Assembly: GCA_015232315.1 (NCBI GenBank)
Contig: JADFZZ010000019.1
Coordinates: 1-64,000 of the forward strand
Source of the DNA: SAR324 cluster bacterium
GTDB taxonomy: Bacteria; SAR324; NAC60-12
Reading direction: 5' to 3'
Length of the DNA stretch: 64,000 bases
Below the pieces are notes generated by a model that searched no databases, had not been told where the DNA came from, and saw only the letters and a list, made by a program, of their open reading frames with translations. The position numbers were made by a program, and so were the translations under genes. This document shows, piece after piece, positions 46,491-56,800 of the stretch. The stretch's first letter is position 1; each line of letters starts with the position of its first letter.

Positions 46491-48812
46491 ATGTTAAATC
46501 AATCTTTGATTCTCGTTATCAGTTCAACTCTGCTATTCATCAATGCGTGCACTGCCACACCAATCAGTACGCCATTGACTGATACTGCATCCACAACTCA
46601 AGCTGTTACAAAAAATGATATCCTTCCTGAAAACAAGTCCTCCAACACAGCCGTTTCTGAGGAGCTTCCTGTCTCTGTGGTTGAAGAGACTCAGACAGTA
46701 GCCCCACAGTCAACAGAAACTGCGTCCGTGCCCCCTGATCCATTCAATGATGTCCAGGAACCTGTGGTTTCAGACAATGATGTTCAGGAATCTGTGGTTT
46801 CAGATGAAAATGAAATATTCTTACCCGTGATTTTTTCTCAAGAAAACGTGGAGGATTCCATTATCACGGATAATACTGGAGAGAATTCTGATACGAATCA
46901 GGAATTCAACGAACAGGACCTGTTTATTTCCGAAGAGGAAAGCTCTGATCTTTTTAGTGATACCGAAGTCTCTGAACAATTGACAGAACCTGAACTTGAG
47001 AACAACTTTGAAATGGATACCGCTTCCGATCTTGAAGAAGAGAGCGATATTCCTGACGACCTGGTTGTGGTTGAAGATCCGGTTCTTTCAGATGAAGATG
47101 AAATTATTGCTGCTGAAACAGAGGATCTCGCAATCAATCAGCCAGAAGTTGAAGAGACTTCCGAACTCATCAATGAGTTTGAAGAAAAACAAACTGAAAC
47201 GGAAACCGTCCAATATGACATTCCTATTGTTGAGAACAAACGGGTAGAACAGTTGAAGTCTTTCTATCTGTATAAACGTCGAAAAGTACTCGAAACCGGA
47301 TTACATCGTTCCGGTAAGTATTTGCCGATGATCAGAAAAATATTTGCTGAAAAAAATCTGCCCCTGGATCTGGCGTATCTGGTCGCCGTTGAAAGTAATT
47401 ATCATCCGCGGGCAAGATCGCATAAAAGCGCCGTGGGATTGTGGCAATTTATTCCTTCAACCGGGCGCTTGTACGGACTTAAGATCAACAAGTGGATTGA
47501 TGAACGTATGGACCCTGTTAAATCAACTGAATCCGCCGCTAAATACCTTACCTACCTATATGATATGTTTGGCAATTGGGAATTGGCGGTTGCGGCCTAT
47601 AATACAGGTGAAGGCCGGGTGATGCGTCAGGTTAGAAAAGCGAAAGCTCTTGGCGTCGCGTCAGATTTCTGGTCCTTGAAACTTCCCCGTGAAACACGAA
47701 ATTATGTTCCAGCGCTCATGGCTGTCACGATTATTTCAAAAAACCTGAAGGCTTATGGTCTGGAGCATATTGAACCTGAATTACCAATGATCGAAGATTC
47801 TGTAAAAATTTCCTCCAATTATTCCTTACAGGAAATTTCAAAAAGAGCAGGAGTCTCCATGGAAGAACTGATGGATCTTAATCCTGCGCTTTATCGTGGC
47901 ATACCACCGTTGCACGAACAGGAATACTCTTTGATTTTGCCCAAAGAAAAGCATGAGCCCTTATTGGCTTCGCTTGAACAGAATCCCGAACCAGAACAAC
48001 GCCTGGATAAATCGTATGCGGATTATCTGGATTACTCATCCAGTATGACACAAATTCTGGCAGAACATGGCGATTCCGTTTATATTTATGTCCATCGGGG
48101 AGATAATCTGTGGACGTTGGCACGAAAACACAATACCTCCGTCCAACGATTGATGGAATGGAATCATCTTCATAAGCATAGTATTCTGCGAATCAATCAA
48201 CGATTAAAAGTTTATATTCCTACATGGAAAGTTTTCAATCTTGCGGCTTCCCGTAAATCACAACCCGTGATTGAACCACCCGCCAATGGCTACTCTATCA
48301 CAGTCAAACCTGGCATGACCTTGTCTCAACTTTCGCGGCAATACCGCGTCAGTGTGAACACCCTCATGCAGTGGAATGGCCTCACACGGCCATCACAACT
48401 GAGAGCAAACCAGAAGTTGATTGTCGGCAAAACGGTCTCCCGACCTGTCTCAACAAAGAATAACATTGATAGCGGAAAATATCGTGTGATTGAGGTTCCC
48501 ACAGGGATGACATTGTCAGAAATAGCGATCCGTTTCAGTACTTCCGTAGAGCAGTTATTGCAATGGAATAACCTTGACCATCCCAGAGATTTGAAGGCCG
48601 GGCAAACCCTGATCGTTGCACCAGGCTCTTCTACGGATAAAGAACAACCTCATCATGTAATCCGAATCCGCAAAGGAGATACCTTGTGGAAAATTGCTCA
48701 AACTTATGGCACCTCTGTAGAAAAATTACTGGTACTCAACGGAATTTCTTCTCCCCACAGCCTGCAACCTGATCAAAAGTTGCTGGTTCCCAACATGTCA
48801 AATGATACATGA
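46491..48812 (+). CDS. mltD: MltD-like lytic transglycosylase lipoprotein with five LysM domains
   Basis: The 773-residue lipoprotein (lipobox FINAC) has a long Asp/Glu/Ser-rich acidic region of about 250 residues. An SLT domain follows, with catalytic Glu in VAVESNYHP near residue 301, then SAVGLWQFIPSTGRLYG and AAYNTGEGRV. About five LysM repeats follow (for example VHRGDNLWTLARKHNTS, VKPGMTLSQLSRQY, VPTGMTLSEIAIRF, IRKGDTLWKIAQTY). SLT cleaves the glycan backbone of peptidoglycan and LysM binds it. Typical MltD proteins have fewer LysM repeats and no acidic spacer. Confidence 0.9.
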   Translation: MLNQSLILVISSTLLFINACTATPISTPLTDTASTTQAVTKNDILPENKSSNTAVSEELPVSVVEETQTVAPQSTETASVPPDPFNDVQEPVVSDNDVQESVVSDENEIFLPVIFSQENVEDSIITDNTGENSDTNQEFNEQDLFISEEESSDLFSDTEVSEQLTEPELENNFEMDTASDLEEESDIPDDLVVVEDPVLSDEDEIIAAETEDLAINQPEVEETSELINEFEEKQTETETVQYDIPIVENKRVEQLKSFYLYKRRKVLETGLHRSGKYLPMIRKIFAEKNLPLDLAYLVAVESNYHPRARSHKSAVGLWQFIPSTGRLYGLKINKWIDERMDPVKSTESAAKYLTYLYDMFGNWELAVAAYNTGEGRVMRQVRKAKALGVASDFWSLKLPRETRNYVPALMAVTIISKNLKAYGLEHIEPELPMIEDSVKISSNYSLQEISKRAGVSMEELMDLNPALYRGIPPLHEQEYSLILPKEKHEPLLASLEQNPEPEQRLDKSYADYLDYSSSMTQILAEHGDSVYIYVHRGDNLWTLARKHNTSVQRLMEWNHLHKHSILRINQRLKVYIPTWKVFNLAASRKSQPVIEPPANGYSITVKPGMTLSQLSRQYRVSVNTLMQWNGLTRPSQLRANQKLIVGKTVSRPVSTKNNIDSGKYRVIEVPTGMTLSEIAIRFSTSVEQLLQWNNLDHPRDLKAGQTLIVAPGSSTDKEQPHHVIRIRKGDTLWKIAQTYGTSVEKLLVLNGISSPHSLQPDQKLLVPNMSNDT

Positions 48813-48919
48813 GTCTCATGCATGAGAGAATCGCAGTTCTCTTGTGCACTCCTGACATACCGCCCATTTTCTCCTTCACAAGTCACACTTCTGTGATTTC
48901 CATCTGACAAACACCCTCT

Positions 48920-49657
48920 ATGAAAACCAGAATTGATCAATTGCTAGTAGAGCGGGGACTGGTGGAATCCCGGGAAAAAGGACAGGCTTTGATTCTTGCA
49001 GGAAAAGTTAAGGTCAATGGTGTTCCCGTGGACAAGGCTGGTAAAATGTTTGAACAGGATGCCACGTTAGAAGTGGAAGCCAAAGTTCATCCCTACGTCA
49101 GTCGGGGGGGACTCAAGATGGAACATGCTCTGGAAGTCTTCGGAATATCGCCTCAGCACAAAATTGTCATGGATATCGGCGCTTCGACAGGTGGGTTCAC
49201 CCACTGTCTGTTGCTTCAAGGGGCCGAACATGTATATGCGGTTGATGTGGGCTATGGTCAACTGGCATGGGAACTTCAGCAGCACCCTGCCGTCACCTCA
49301 CTGGAAAGAACCAATATCCGTCATCTTCCTTTTGAAAAAATTGGTAAAATGATGGATTTGATTGTCATTGACGCATCGTTCATATCGCTCAAGCTTATTT
49401 TCCCCAAAACGCATGAGTTTCTGAAACCGGGAGGCGACGTGATCGCGTTGGTCAAACCCCAGTTTGAAGCAGGGCGTCAGGAAATTGGAAAACGCGGGAA
49501 AGTATCCGATGAAGACGTTCATGCACGGGTTCAACAGGAAATAACCGATGCGGCCAGATTGTTTGGTTTTGAGGTGTGTCAGTGGAGCATTTCCCCCATA
49601 GAAGGTAAAAAAAGCAACAACCGTGAATTCCTGGTTTATCTTAAAAAACTGGTGTGA
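48920..49657 (+). CDS. tlyA: TlyA-family rRNA 2'-O-methyltransferase
   Basis: The 245-residue protein starts with an S4 RNA-binding domain (MKTRIDQLLVERGLVESREK). An FtsJ-like methyltransferase domain follows: MDIGASTGGFTHCLL near residue 85, VDVGYGQLAW, and DLIVIDASFISL near 155, with the K-D-K-E style catalytic site spread along the fold. TlyA methylates ribosomal RNA in some bacteria; other homologues are annotated as haemolysins. parB follows 17 bp downstream. Confidence 0.9.
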   Translation: MKTRIDQLLVERGLVESREKGQALILAGKVKVNGVPVDKAGKMFEQDATLEVEAKVHPYVSRGGLKMEHALEVFGISPQHKIVMDIGASTGGFTHCLLLQGAEHVYAVDVGYGQLAWELQQHPAVTSLERTNIRHLPFEKIGKMMDLIVIDASFISLKLIFPKTHEFLKPGGDVIALVKPQFEAGRQEIGKRGKVSDEDVHARVQQEITDAARLFGFEVCQWSISPIEGKKSNNREFLVYLKKLV

Positions 49658-49674
49658 TTGCCTGAGTCAACTGT

Positions 49675-50490
49675 ATGGTCTCATCCAAAGAAGTTCTTTT
49701 GAAAATTCCCCTGGAAAATATTCTTCCAAACCCCAAACAGCCTCGCAAAAGATTTCATGAAGAATCCCTCAAAGGTTTAGCGCAGTCCATCCGTAATCAA
49801 GGCATCATACAACCACTGGTGGTTCGCCGGTCAAAAACCATGAATGGTTGTTTTGAACTGATTGCGGGAGAACGCCGTTGGCGGGCGATCCAGATGACGG
49901 ATATCACGGATGTCCCGTGTCTGATCAAGGAAGTGTCCGATCAGGATCTGCTGGAAGTTGCGCTGCTGGAAAACATCCAACGTGAAAATCTGACTCCGGT
50001 TGAAGAAGCACGATGTTATGAGGACTTATTGAACACGCATGGATATACTCAGGAACAACTGGCGAGCCGGATTGGAAAAAACAGGGCGACCATTGCCAAT
50101 GCCATTCGCTTGTTGCAATTACCATCTCCAATTTTGAATGACCTGGAAGAAGGTCGATTGAGCAGCGGTCATGCCCGCCCCTTACTGTCATTGGCAGATG
50201 AAGCAGAACAATTACGCATGAGAGAACTGATCTTGCGGCAGGAATGGTCTGTCAGGGAAACAGAAACCAAAGTTCGTGACCGCCTTCATGAATTCAAAAC
50301 AAAAGCCACATCCGCAAGAAAGTTGACTCGTCGGGAAATCGAGGTTGAGTTGTTGCATCAGCAGGAAGAGTGGGTTCAGCAACTGGGAACAAAGGTTCAT
50401 TTGAATTTTCATCAGGGACAGGGATCGATCAAAATCGAATTTTATTCCCTCGAAGAATATGAACGAATCCGAAATCTGCTCTTTAAATAA
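49675..50490 (+). CDS. parB: ParB/Spo0J-type chromosome-partitioning protein
   Basis: The 271-residue protein has the ParB N-domain with LIAGERRWRAI, the GERRxRA CTP-binding motif, and QGIIQPLVVRR. The box 2/3 segment follows (ALLENIQRENLTPVEEA), and a helix-turn-helix-like YTQEQLASRIGKNRATIAN. A C-terminal charged dimerisation part closes it. ParB clamps load at parS and act with ParA, but no parA is next to it here. It could be chromosomal ParB or a Noc-like relative. Confidence 0.9.
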   Translation: MVSSKEVLLKIPLENILPNPKQPRKRFHEESLKGLAQSIRNQGIIQPLVVRRSKTMNGCFELIAGERRWRAIQMTDITDVPCLIKEVSDQDLLEVALLENIQRENLTPVEEARCYEDLLNTHGYTQEQLASRIGKNRATIANAIRLLQLPSPILNDLEEGRLSSGHARPLLSLADEAEQLRMRELILRQEWSVRETETKVRDRLHEFKTKATSARKLTRREIEVELLHQQEEWVQQLGTKVHLNFHQGQGSIKIEFYSLEEYERIRNLLFK

Positions 50491-50496
50491 ACCACG

Positions 50497-52158
50497 CTAT
50501 TGCTTGGGTTGCACAACAGGCAGGTACACATGAAAACATGTTCCGGTGGTTCCATCTGAATGCACTTCCAGACGTCCGCCATGATCCTGAAGAATCCCAT
50601 AGCTGATCGATAAGCCTAAACCAGTTCCCGCTCCGACTTCCTTGGTGGTAAAAAACGGATCAAAAATTTTATCCTGGATTTCTGCTGGAATACCGGTGCC
50701 ATTGTCTTCTACTTCCGTCACAATCCAGGTATCCTTCATATAAACTCTGATATGGATCATTTTATGTTCTCTTCCAGTCAGTGCGTCTTTGGCATTCATC
50801 AGTAAATTGATCAAGACTTGCTCAATCTGGACAGGATAACAATTAATCAGGGGCAACGGCTCAATCGGGAAATGCATGAATATTTGTATATTCTGATGCT
50901 CCAGTTGTCGATTGATCAGTGTGAAGGAATTATGGATGATTTGTGACAAATCATGTTCTGATCGGGATGAATGCTGGGTATCCCGGCCAAAAACCCTTAG
51001 ATAATTGATGATCAATGAAGCCCTTTCGACTTGTTTCAAAATTTTCTGGATGGTGGGAATCGGATCTTCCTGATGTCCTCTGTCAATGGAACGTAAATAA
51101 TTTTTGGAGGACATCTGGATCGTGCTCAAGGGTTGATTGAGTTCATGGGCGATGCCTGTTGCCATTTCTCCCAGGGATGCGAGTTTCGAGGATTGTACCA
51201 ACTGGGCCTGGGTGTTTTTCAGTTCATGGTTGGTTACCACCAGTTGTTCATTGATTTCCATCAGCGTTTCTTCTGTCACTTTTCTTGCGGTCACATCCCG
51301 CTGTACCCATACAAAATGACTGGCTTGTCCCATGGGATCAAACACAGGACTGAGGGTCAGTTCGTTCCAGAAGGGCGTGCCATTTTTCTGATAGGTCATC
51401 AATTCACCCCGGTAAACCGTATGTTTCATGATTGATTGGCGAATTTGTTCCATTGCCAAAGTATCTGTGTGTTCTCCATCAAGAAAATTAACGGGTTGAC
51501 CAATCACTTCTTCTACGGAATAACCTGTCAAACGAAGATACGCTTCATTGGCATAAACAGCCTGATGCCCCCGGGTATGAGGATCTGTAATCAGCACGCC
51601 TTCGGTAAGGGATTCTATCGCACGGGTCAAAACCCTCAAATAAGCTTCTTTCTGCTGGTGCTCCCAGATTTCATGCTGGAGTTTTTCATTGGTTTGCTGG
51701 AGTTCACGAGTGCGGGACCGGATAAGTTTTTCCAGATGATTTTTATATTGCTCCAGTTCCTCCATGTATTTTTTGGATCGGTCCTGTTCAAACTTGGACG
51801 TCAGCGCGTTTTTGACTCTGGCCTTGAGAATCAGTTGTTTGATCGGTTTTGTTAAATAATCAGTCGCGCCATGATCAAAACAATTCGCCAGGGTTTGATC
51901 ATTTTCTTCACCAGTCAGCATAATCACTGGAATCTCATGGAACACCGCATGGTTTTTTAATAATTTGAGCAACGTAATCCCATCCGTTTGCGGCATATAA
52001 ATATCCAGCAGCAGCAGATCAAAGCTTTCCTTCTCAAGACGATCCATCAAGAAAGTCGGTTGAGTAATGAATTTCACTTCATATCCCATCTCAGACAACA
52101 CGGTTCGAACATGTTGAACGACATTGGTGTCATCATCTACGACCAGAATGTTAGCCAT
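50497..52158 (-). CDS. Response-regulator-headed hybrid sensor histidine kinase with PAS
   Basis: The 553-residue protein starts with a REC domain ([18 protein letters not shown], phospho-Asp in [10 protein letters not shown] near 53, Lys of LTKP near 106). A coiled coil follows, then a PAS domain (about 185-290; [15 protein letters not shown]), and a HisKA/HATPase module: [10 protein letters not shown] near 334 with the phospho-His, [11 protein letters not shown] and [11 protein letters not shown]. It is soluble, with no membrane helix. It signals by transferring phosphate from its own REC or a separate partner. It is convergent on parB, 6 bp away, and divergent from the 7TM kinase. Confidence 0.9.
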   Translation of the reverse strand: MANILVVDDDTNVVQHVRTVLSEMGYEVKFITQPTFLMDRLEKESFDLLLLDIYMPQTDGITLLKLLKNHAVFHEIPVIMLTGEENDQTLANCFDHGATDYLTKPIKQLILKARVKNALTSKFEQDRSKKYMEELEQYKNHLEKLIRSRTRELQQTNEKLQHEIWEHQQKEAYLRVLTRAIESLTEGVLITDPHTRGHQAVYANEAYLRLTGYSVEEVIGQPVNFLDGEHTDTLAMEQIRQSIMKHTVYRGELMTYQKNGTPFWNELTLSPVFDPMGQASHFVWVQRDVTARKVTEETLMEINEQLVVTNHELKNTQAQLVQSSKLASLGEMATGIAHELNQPLSTIQMSSKNYLRSIDRGHQEDPIPTIQKILKQVERASLIINYLRVFGRDTQHSSRSEHDLSQIIHNSFTLINRQLEHQNIQIFMHFPIEPLPLINCYPVQIEQVLINLLMNAKDALTGREHKMIHIRVYMKDTWIVTEVEDNGTGIPAEIQDKIFDPFFTTKEVGAGTGLGLSISYGILQDHGGRLEVHSDGTTGTCFHVYLPVVQPKQ

Positions 52159-52307
52159 TTCGATTCATCCCAGTTAAAATAAAGAGTTTCCTGATATTTT
52201 GCATTGACCTAACGGATAAGAATTTACATATAAACTATAGACCTTGAAGCCTGTCAATCATTAAATTCAAACTGGGAATTATCCGATAAACAGCTTCCTG
52301 TTGAATT

Positions 52308-52335
52308 TTGACAGTCCCGAAAATTGCTTCATAAT
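52308..52335 (+). promoter_or_regulatory. Candidate sigma70 promoter of the 7TM kinase gene
   Basis: TTGACA at 52308-52313 and CATAAT at 52330-52335 are spaced by 16 bases, with a start near 52342. This close position argues against the ATG at 52348 and for a later start. Confidence 0.5.
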
Positions 52336-52428
52336 GAATTCGGGGACATGAATATTCCTTTCAGAAAAAGGATGGTTGTTCCAGTTAAATTTTTATTCCC
52401 AAAATACCAGTGCTTATGGCAGATCATC

Positions 52429-55400
52429 ATGGCTTATAAAAAATACATGCTATTGATTCATACCTGGATCGCGTCCCTGTCATTTTTCGGGGGCTGGGTT
52501 TTGCTCCTGTATCCGTCATTGATTTTTGCGGAACCAGTCACATGGCAACAGGAAAAGCAAGTGTATGTTTTAGGAAAATCCGTTGATATTCTGGAAGATC
52601 CTGAAGGCAAATTCACGATTGAACAAATTCTTGACACTCCTTCCGACAAACTGTTTCAGCAAAGCACCCAGGAGATTCCCAACATGGGAGTCACCCAGTC
52701 CGTTCATTGGATGCGTCTGGAACTCAGAGATTTTTCCAACGCAACAGGAACCTGGTTGCTGGAATTAGGTGAGCCCCTGGTCGATGAAGTGGATGTGTAC
52801 CTCATTCACCCGGATGGGACTTATGCCTTGATGCGTGGCGGTGAGAGGATTCCGTTCATCGATCGGGATGTTCATCATCGGCATCACTTGTTTCGTCTAC
52901 CGCCCCTGGAAAAAACGCAATTTATCTACCTGCGGCTGTATGATGAAGGTGGCGTGGCATATCCTGTTAGACTGTGGGAAGAAAGCTATTTTCATGAACG
53001 GGATCTGGTTCGGGAACTCTGGTTCGGAATGTTTTATGGCATTCTCGTAGTGATGATTCTCTATAATCTGTTTATATTTCGGACAGTGAGAGATGAGAGC
53101 TACCTGTATTACGTTTTTTTTCTATCCTCATTTTTACTTTTTGAATTGTCTGCTGACACAAGAACCAATCAATATTTTTGGCCCCACCTGTCAACCTGGT
53201 GGACCAATCGTTTTTATTTTGTCTTTATAAGTTTCACTATCGCAGGAGCCGTAGCGTTTGGGCGGTCCTTTCTGGATACCGCGCGTTTTACCCCCGGAAT
53301 GGACAAATGGCTTAAACGACTGATAATCCTCCAGTTACTCATGATCCCCACCATTTTTGTATTCAACTATATCTGGGTCATTGGCTTGTTTCTCCCCATG
53401 CTGGTTTTGGTCCCCCTCATTTTGACAGTCAATGGATTTCTGGTCTGGAAGGAGGACTACCGTCCTGCAGGATATTATCTGGCGGCTTGGGTTGTTTTGA
53501 TGGCTGGCGGCATAACCCGTGGACTGGCGGAAGGCAACATTCTGGCAAAAAGTGGTTTTGCCAGTTATGGAATATATGTCGGTTCAACTCTCGAAGTAAT
53601 TTTGTTGTCACTTGGTTTGGCCGACAGAATCAATATCCTGAAAAAAGACAAGTATCTTGCCCAGCAGGCCGCCTTGGAGGCCCAGGAAGAAGCCCTGTAT
53701 GCCCAGATCAAAGCCGTGGATAATCTCAAACGTTCTGATAAACTCAAAGATGAATTTCTGGCAAATACTTCTCACGAATTACGCACTCCGCTGAATGGCA
53801 TCATCGGAATTGCGGATTCCTTGTTATCAGGAACAGGTGGAACCCTTTCTCCTGAAGTGAAAACCAATCTGCAAATGATTGTTCATAGCGGACAACGTCT
53901 GGCAGGATTGGTGAATGACATCCTGGATTTCTCTAAAATGAAACACAGTGAGATCCAGCTTCAGCTCAAACATGTCGATGTACGCGGGGCTGTGGAAATG
54001 GCTCTAAACCTGTCACATTCGCTCGTAAGTCAAAAAAAACTCAAACTGATCAACACCATTGCGGATGATCTTCCTCTGGTCGATGCGGATGAAAACCGTG
54101 TTCAACAGATACTGCTGAATTTGATCGGCAATGCCATCAAGTTCACACATGAAGGCGAAGTCACCGCTGCCGCTGAGTTGTGTGGCGATCAAATCAAAGT
54201 CAGTATTTCTGACACCGGAATCGGGATTCCAGTCGAAAAACACGCCACCATTTTTGACTCGTTCGAACAGGGGGATGGTTCCGTCGCCAGAGAATATGGC
54301 GGAACCGGACTTGGGCTTTCAGTCGCAAAAACACTGGTGGAATTGCATGGCGGCAAGATTCAGGTGGAAAGTGAATCTGGAAAAGGATCCACCTTCAGTT
54401 TCACCTTACCGGTTTCTAAAAATCAAAATCGTGATTCCACAAAGACCCCTATAGCAATTCAGGATTCCACCTGGCAACACATGGAAGAGGAGTCTGTTTC
54501 TGTGGCGATGACCGGAATATCAGATCCCGATAAGCATGACCTGAAAATCATTTTGGTGGTGGATGATGAACCTGTCAATATTCAGGTACTTAAAAATCAG
54601 TTATCCCTCAAAGCCTATGTGGTCTGGAGCGCGTCAGATGGATTTCAGGCGTTGAGCAAAGTGGAACAACAGAAACCGGATCTAATTTTGCTGGATTTGA
54701 TGATGCCCCGAATGAGTGGTTATGAAGTCTGTTTGAAGTTGCGGGAAAAATGGGAACCTGCCGTGTTGCCCATTATCCTGCTCACCGCCAAAAACCAGCC
54801 TCAAGACCTGGTGCTGGGCTTTCAGGCTGGCGCAAATGATTATGTGGTGAAACCCTTTCAGAAAGAAGAACTGCTGGCAAGAATTGAAAATCATCTCAAA
54901 TTCAAGGAAGCCATTCGGTCACTTCAGGAAGCCCAACGACAGCAAATGGAACTGAAAACAGCACAAACAGTTCAGGATTTGCTGATTCCCAAAGATGACC
55001 CGCATTTACAAGACATTGAAATAGCCAGCTTCTATCATTCCGCGTCTGAAACCGGTGGTGACTGGTATGATTATCGTTACTACCCGGAATTGGAACGGTT
55101 GGATATTCTGATTGGCGATGTGATGGGTCATGGTGTGCCGGCGGCCATCATTACCGGAGTGGTGAACAGTTTTTATCATTCACTGGATGAATATCGCCGC
55201 AACACAGAAAACTGGGGACAAGCGGACCCACGACTGCTCAACCCATCCTTTCTTCTTGGTCTGCTCAATAAAATCCTTTATTCTACAACCAAAGGTCTTT
55301 ACAGTATGACTTTTTTCTATTCAGTCATTGATTTAAAAACCAGAATCATGTCTTATTCCAGTGCGGCCCATACTCCCTGCCTGGTTTGGCGGCCGAACAA

Positions 55401-55740
55401 ATTTACAATCCAGGCCGGGGCTCGTGAACAGAAACGTTCAGTGATCAGTCTTCATACCTATCACAATCAATTGGGTTATGTGGACAACAGTGAATATGAC
55501 GTAAAAAGCATTCAACTGGAACAGGATGATGTCCTGATCTGGTACACTGATGGCATTATTGAAAATGTGAACCACGATGGTGACATGTTTGGTTTGAGAA
55601 AACTCAAACAGGTATTCCAGCAAGCTGAAGGCTTGAGTGCGGCAGAAATCAAGGACAACATTTTGAAATCAGCGTTTGAACATTATGGCGATGCAGATCA
55701 GGAAGATGACATCACCCTCATTGTGGCAAAAATAAAATAA
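52429..55740 (+). CDS. 7TM-histidine kinase-REC-PP2C multidomain signalling protein
   Basis: Domain order from the N-terminus: a signal peptide or first helix ([15 protein letters not shown]), a 7TMR-DISMED2-type periplasmic sensor, about seven membrane helices, a HisKA domain with [13 protein letters not shown] near 447 (phospho-His), HATPase with DTGIGIPVE and [12 protein letters not shown], a REC domain (LILLDLMMP near 754, phospho-Asp), and a SpoIIE/PP2C phosphatase: GGDWYDY near 876, GDVMGHG near 898 and a late [15 protein letters not shown]2C outputs often control partner-switch sigma regulators. The start is uncertain: the frame opens at TTG 52324. The ATG at 52429 fits the promoter position and begins a good signal sequence. 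Confidence 0.9.
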   Translation: MAYKKYMLLIHTWIASLSFFGGWVLLLYPSLIFAEPVTWQQEKQVYVLGKSVDILEDPEGKFTIEQILDTPSDKLFQQSTQEIPNMGVTQSVHWMRLELRDFSNATGTWLLELGEPLVDEVDVYLIHPDGTYALMRGGERIPFIDRDVHHRHHLFRLPPLEKTQFIYLRLYDEGGVAYPVRLWEESYFHERDLVRELWFGMFYGILVVMILYNLFIFRTVRDESYLYYVFFLSSFLLFELSADTRTNQYFWPHLSTWWTNRFYFVFISFTIAGAVAFGRSFLDTARFTPGMDKWLKRLIILQLLMIPTIFVFNYIWVIGLFLPMLVLVPLILTVNGFLVWKEDYRPAGYYLAAWVVLMAGGITRGLAEGNILAKSGFASYGIYVGSTLEVILLSLGLADRINILKKDKYLAQQAALEAQEEALYAQIKAVDNLKRSDKLKDEFLANTSHELRTPLNGIIGIADSLLSGTGGTLSPEVKTNLQMIVHSGQRLAGLVNDILDFSKMKHSEIQLQLKHVDVRGAVEMALNLSHSLVSQKKLKLINTIADDLPLVDADENRVQQILLNLIGNAIKFTHEGEVTAAAELCGDQIKVSISDTGIGIPVEKHATIFDSFEQGDGSVAREYGGTGLGLSVAKTLVELHGGKIQVESESGKGSTFSFTLPVSKNQNRDSTKTPIAIQDSTWQHMEEESVSVAMTGISDPDKHDLKIILVVDDEPVNIQVLKNQLSLKAYVVWSASDGFQALSKVEQQKPDLILLDLMMPRMSGYEVCLKLREKWEPAVLPIILLTAKNQPQDLVLGFQAGANDYVVKPFQKEELLARIENHLKFKEAIRSLQEAQRQQMELKTAQTVQDLLIPKDDPHLQDIEIASFYHSASETGGDWYDYRYYPELERLDILIGDVMGHGVPAAIITGVVNSFYHSLDEYRRNTENWGQADPRLLNPSFLLGLLNKILYSTTKGLYSMTFFYSVIDLKTRIMSYSSAAHTPCLVWRPNKFTIQAGAREQKRSVISLHTYHNQLGYVDNSEYDVKSIQLEQDDVLIWYTDGIIENVNHDGDMFGLRKLKQVFQQAEGLSAAEIKDNILKSAFEHYGDADQEDDITLIVAKIK

Positions 55741-55747
55741 AGAATGA

Positions 55748-55915
55748 CAAAAGATAACTTCCCGAATTTTTTAACCACCGCTCAGGTCTGTAGAGACGCG
55801 CTATAGCACGTCTCTACGCATGCCTTGCTCAGGTCTGTAGAGACGCGCTATAGCACGTCTCTACGCATGCCCGGCAGAACATGTTTTTTGAAAAGGAATG
55901 GAAGTTATTTTTTGA
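55748..55915. repeat. GTAGAGACG hairpin element, two tandem copies with inverted ends
   Basis: Two tandem units of CTCAGGTCTGTAGAGACGCG plus the complementary CGTCTCTACGCATG (55782-55823 and 55828-55870) lie between two genes. The flanks read AAGATAACTTCCC on the left and GGAAGTTATTTTTT on the right, which pair as inverted ends. It is related to the copy at 38.6 kb and fits a MITE or repeat element. Confidence 0.75.
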
Positions 55916-55959
55916 ACGTTCCTAAGAGATGAAACCTGTTTTTTCATAAAGGAAAGTAC

Positions 55960-56793
55960 ATGAACTTAACAAAATTTCAGGGCCTCTGCCTACTGTTTCT
56001 GCTTTTACCTGTCCAGTTATGGGGGGGCGAATGTGGTGAACTCAACAGCCGTGAAAAAATTGTGAGTTACGTTCGCGAGTCCTTGAAAGCCAACCCGATC
56101 TTGCGTTCCCAGTTGAGTGTTTACCTGGAAGTGCAGACTTGTGAAGGACAACAGTGTCAGACAAATGAAAAAATTGAACATGCCCTGCATCTGCTGAAAA
56201 TGAAAGAGCAGGAACGGATATTTTTTTCCAGGGGACCTCAAACCCCACAGTGTCTGGTGAAAAACAATGACCGCAGTTATGCCTGCATTGCCTGTGATTT
56301 CAATCTGAGCAGTGAATGCCGACCTTTTGCGAAATCGGAGCAGGTTTCCAAAGTTCAGGGGACCAATCTGGACATGGACGATTTTCAAAAACTGGTGGAT
56401 GATACCAGCCAGATTTCTTGTGAAGAAATGGAAAATCCCCAAGGGGTCCTTAAAATCACCAATCAGATTTCCACGCCATCACCGCAATCTTATGACACCA
56501 TCATCACGTATTATGAACTGGAAAAAAATGTTCCCTTGATGGTGCAGTTTTATAACCAGAATGTTCTCCGCAAGGTTTACCGGTTTTTCCCCAAATACTA
56601 TGTCAAAATCAACGATCAGTGGCTCGCAACCGTCATCCGTATCCGTTCTGTTGCCGGTGATGAACAGAACTATCTGTTTGAAACACTGGTTTACGTTTCC
56701 AAAGACACTCATAACAATTACAGATTGTTCACAGATCCGGCCAAAGATCCCTTGATCAACGGAGTTCTGGGAAATATGTTCAATATGGAATAA
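55960..56793 (+). CDS. LolA-like periplasmic protein beside an RND exporter
   Basis: The 277-residue secreted protein has a signal peptide near LWGGECGE. A beta-rich region follows that resembles outer-membrane lipoprotein-sorting/LolA-like proteins encoded next to MMPL/RND exporters (VSYVRESLKANPILR, and YYELEKNVPLMVQFYNQNVLRKVYRFFPKYYVKIND). It has a Cys-rich insertion with several cysteines in CEGQQC and YACIACDF, unusual for LolA-like folds and perhaps a disulfide- or metal-binding loop. It lies 8 bp before the exporter gene and presumably supplies a lipid carrier. Confidence 0.7.
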   Translation: MNLTKFQGLCLLFLLLPVQLWGGECGELNSREKIVSYVRESLKANPILRSQLSVYLEVQTCEGQQCQTNEKIEHALHLLKMKEQERIFFSRGPQTPQCLVKNNDRSYACIACDFNLSSECRPFAKSEQVSKVQGTNLDMDDFQKLVDDTSQISCEEMENPQGVLKITNQISTPSPQSYDTIITYYELEKNVPLMVQFYNQNVLRKVYRFFPKYYVKINDQWLATVIRIRSVAGDEQNYLFETLVYVSKDTHNNYRLFTDPAKDPLINGVLGNMFNME

Positions 56794-56800
56794 TGAGGTC

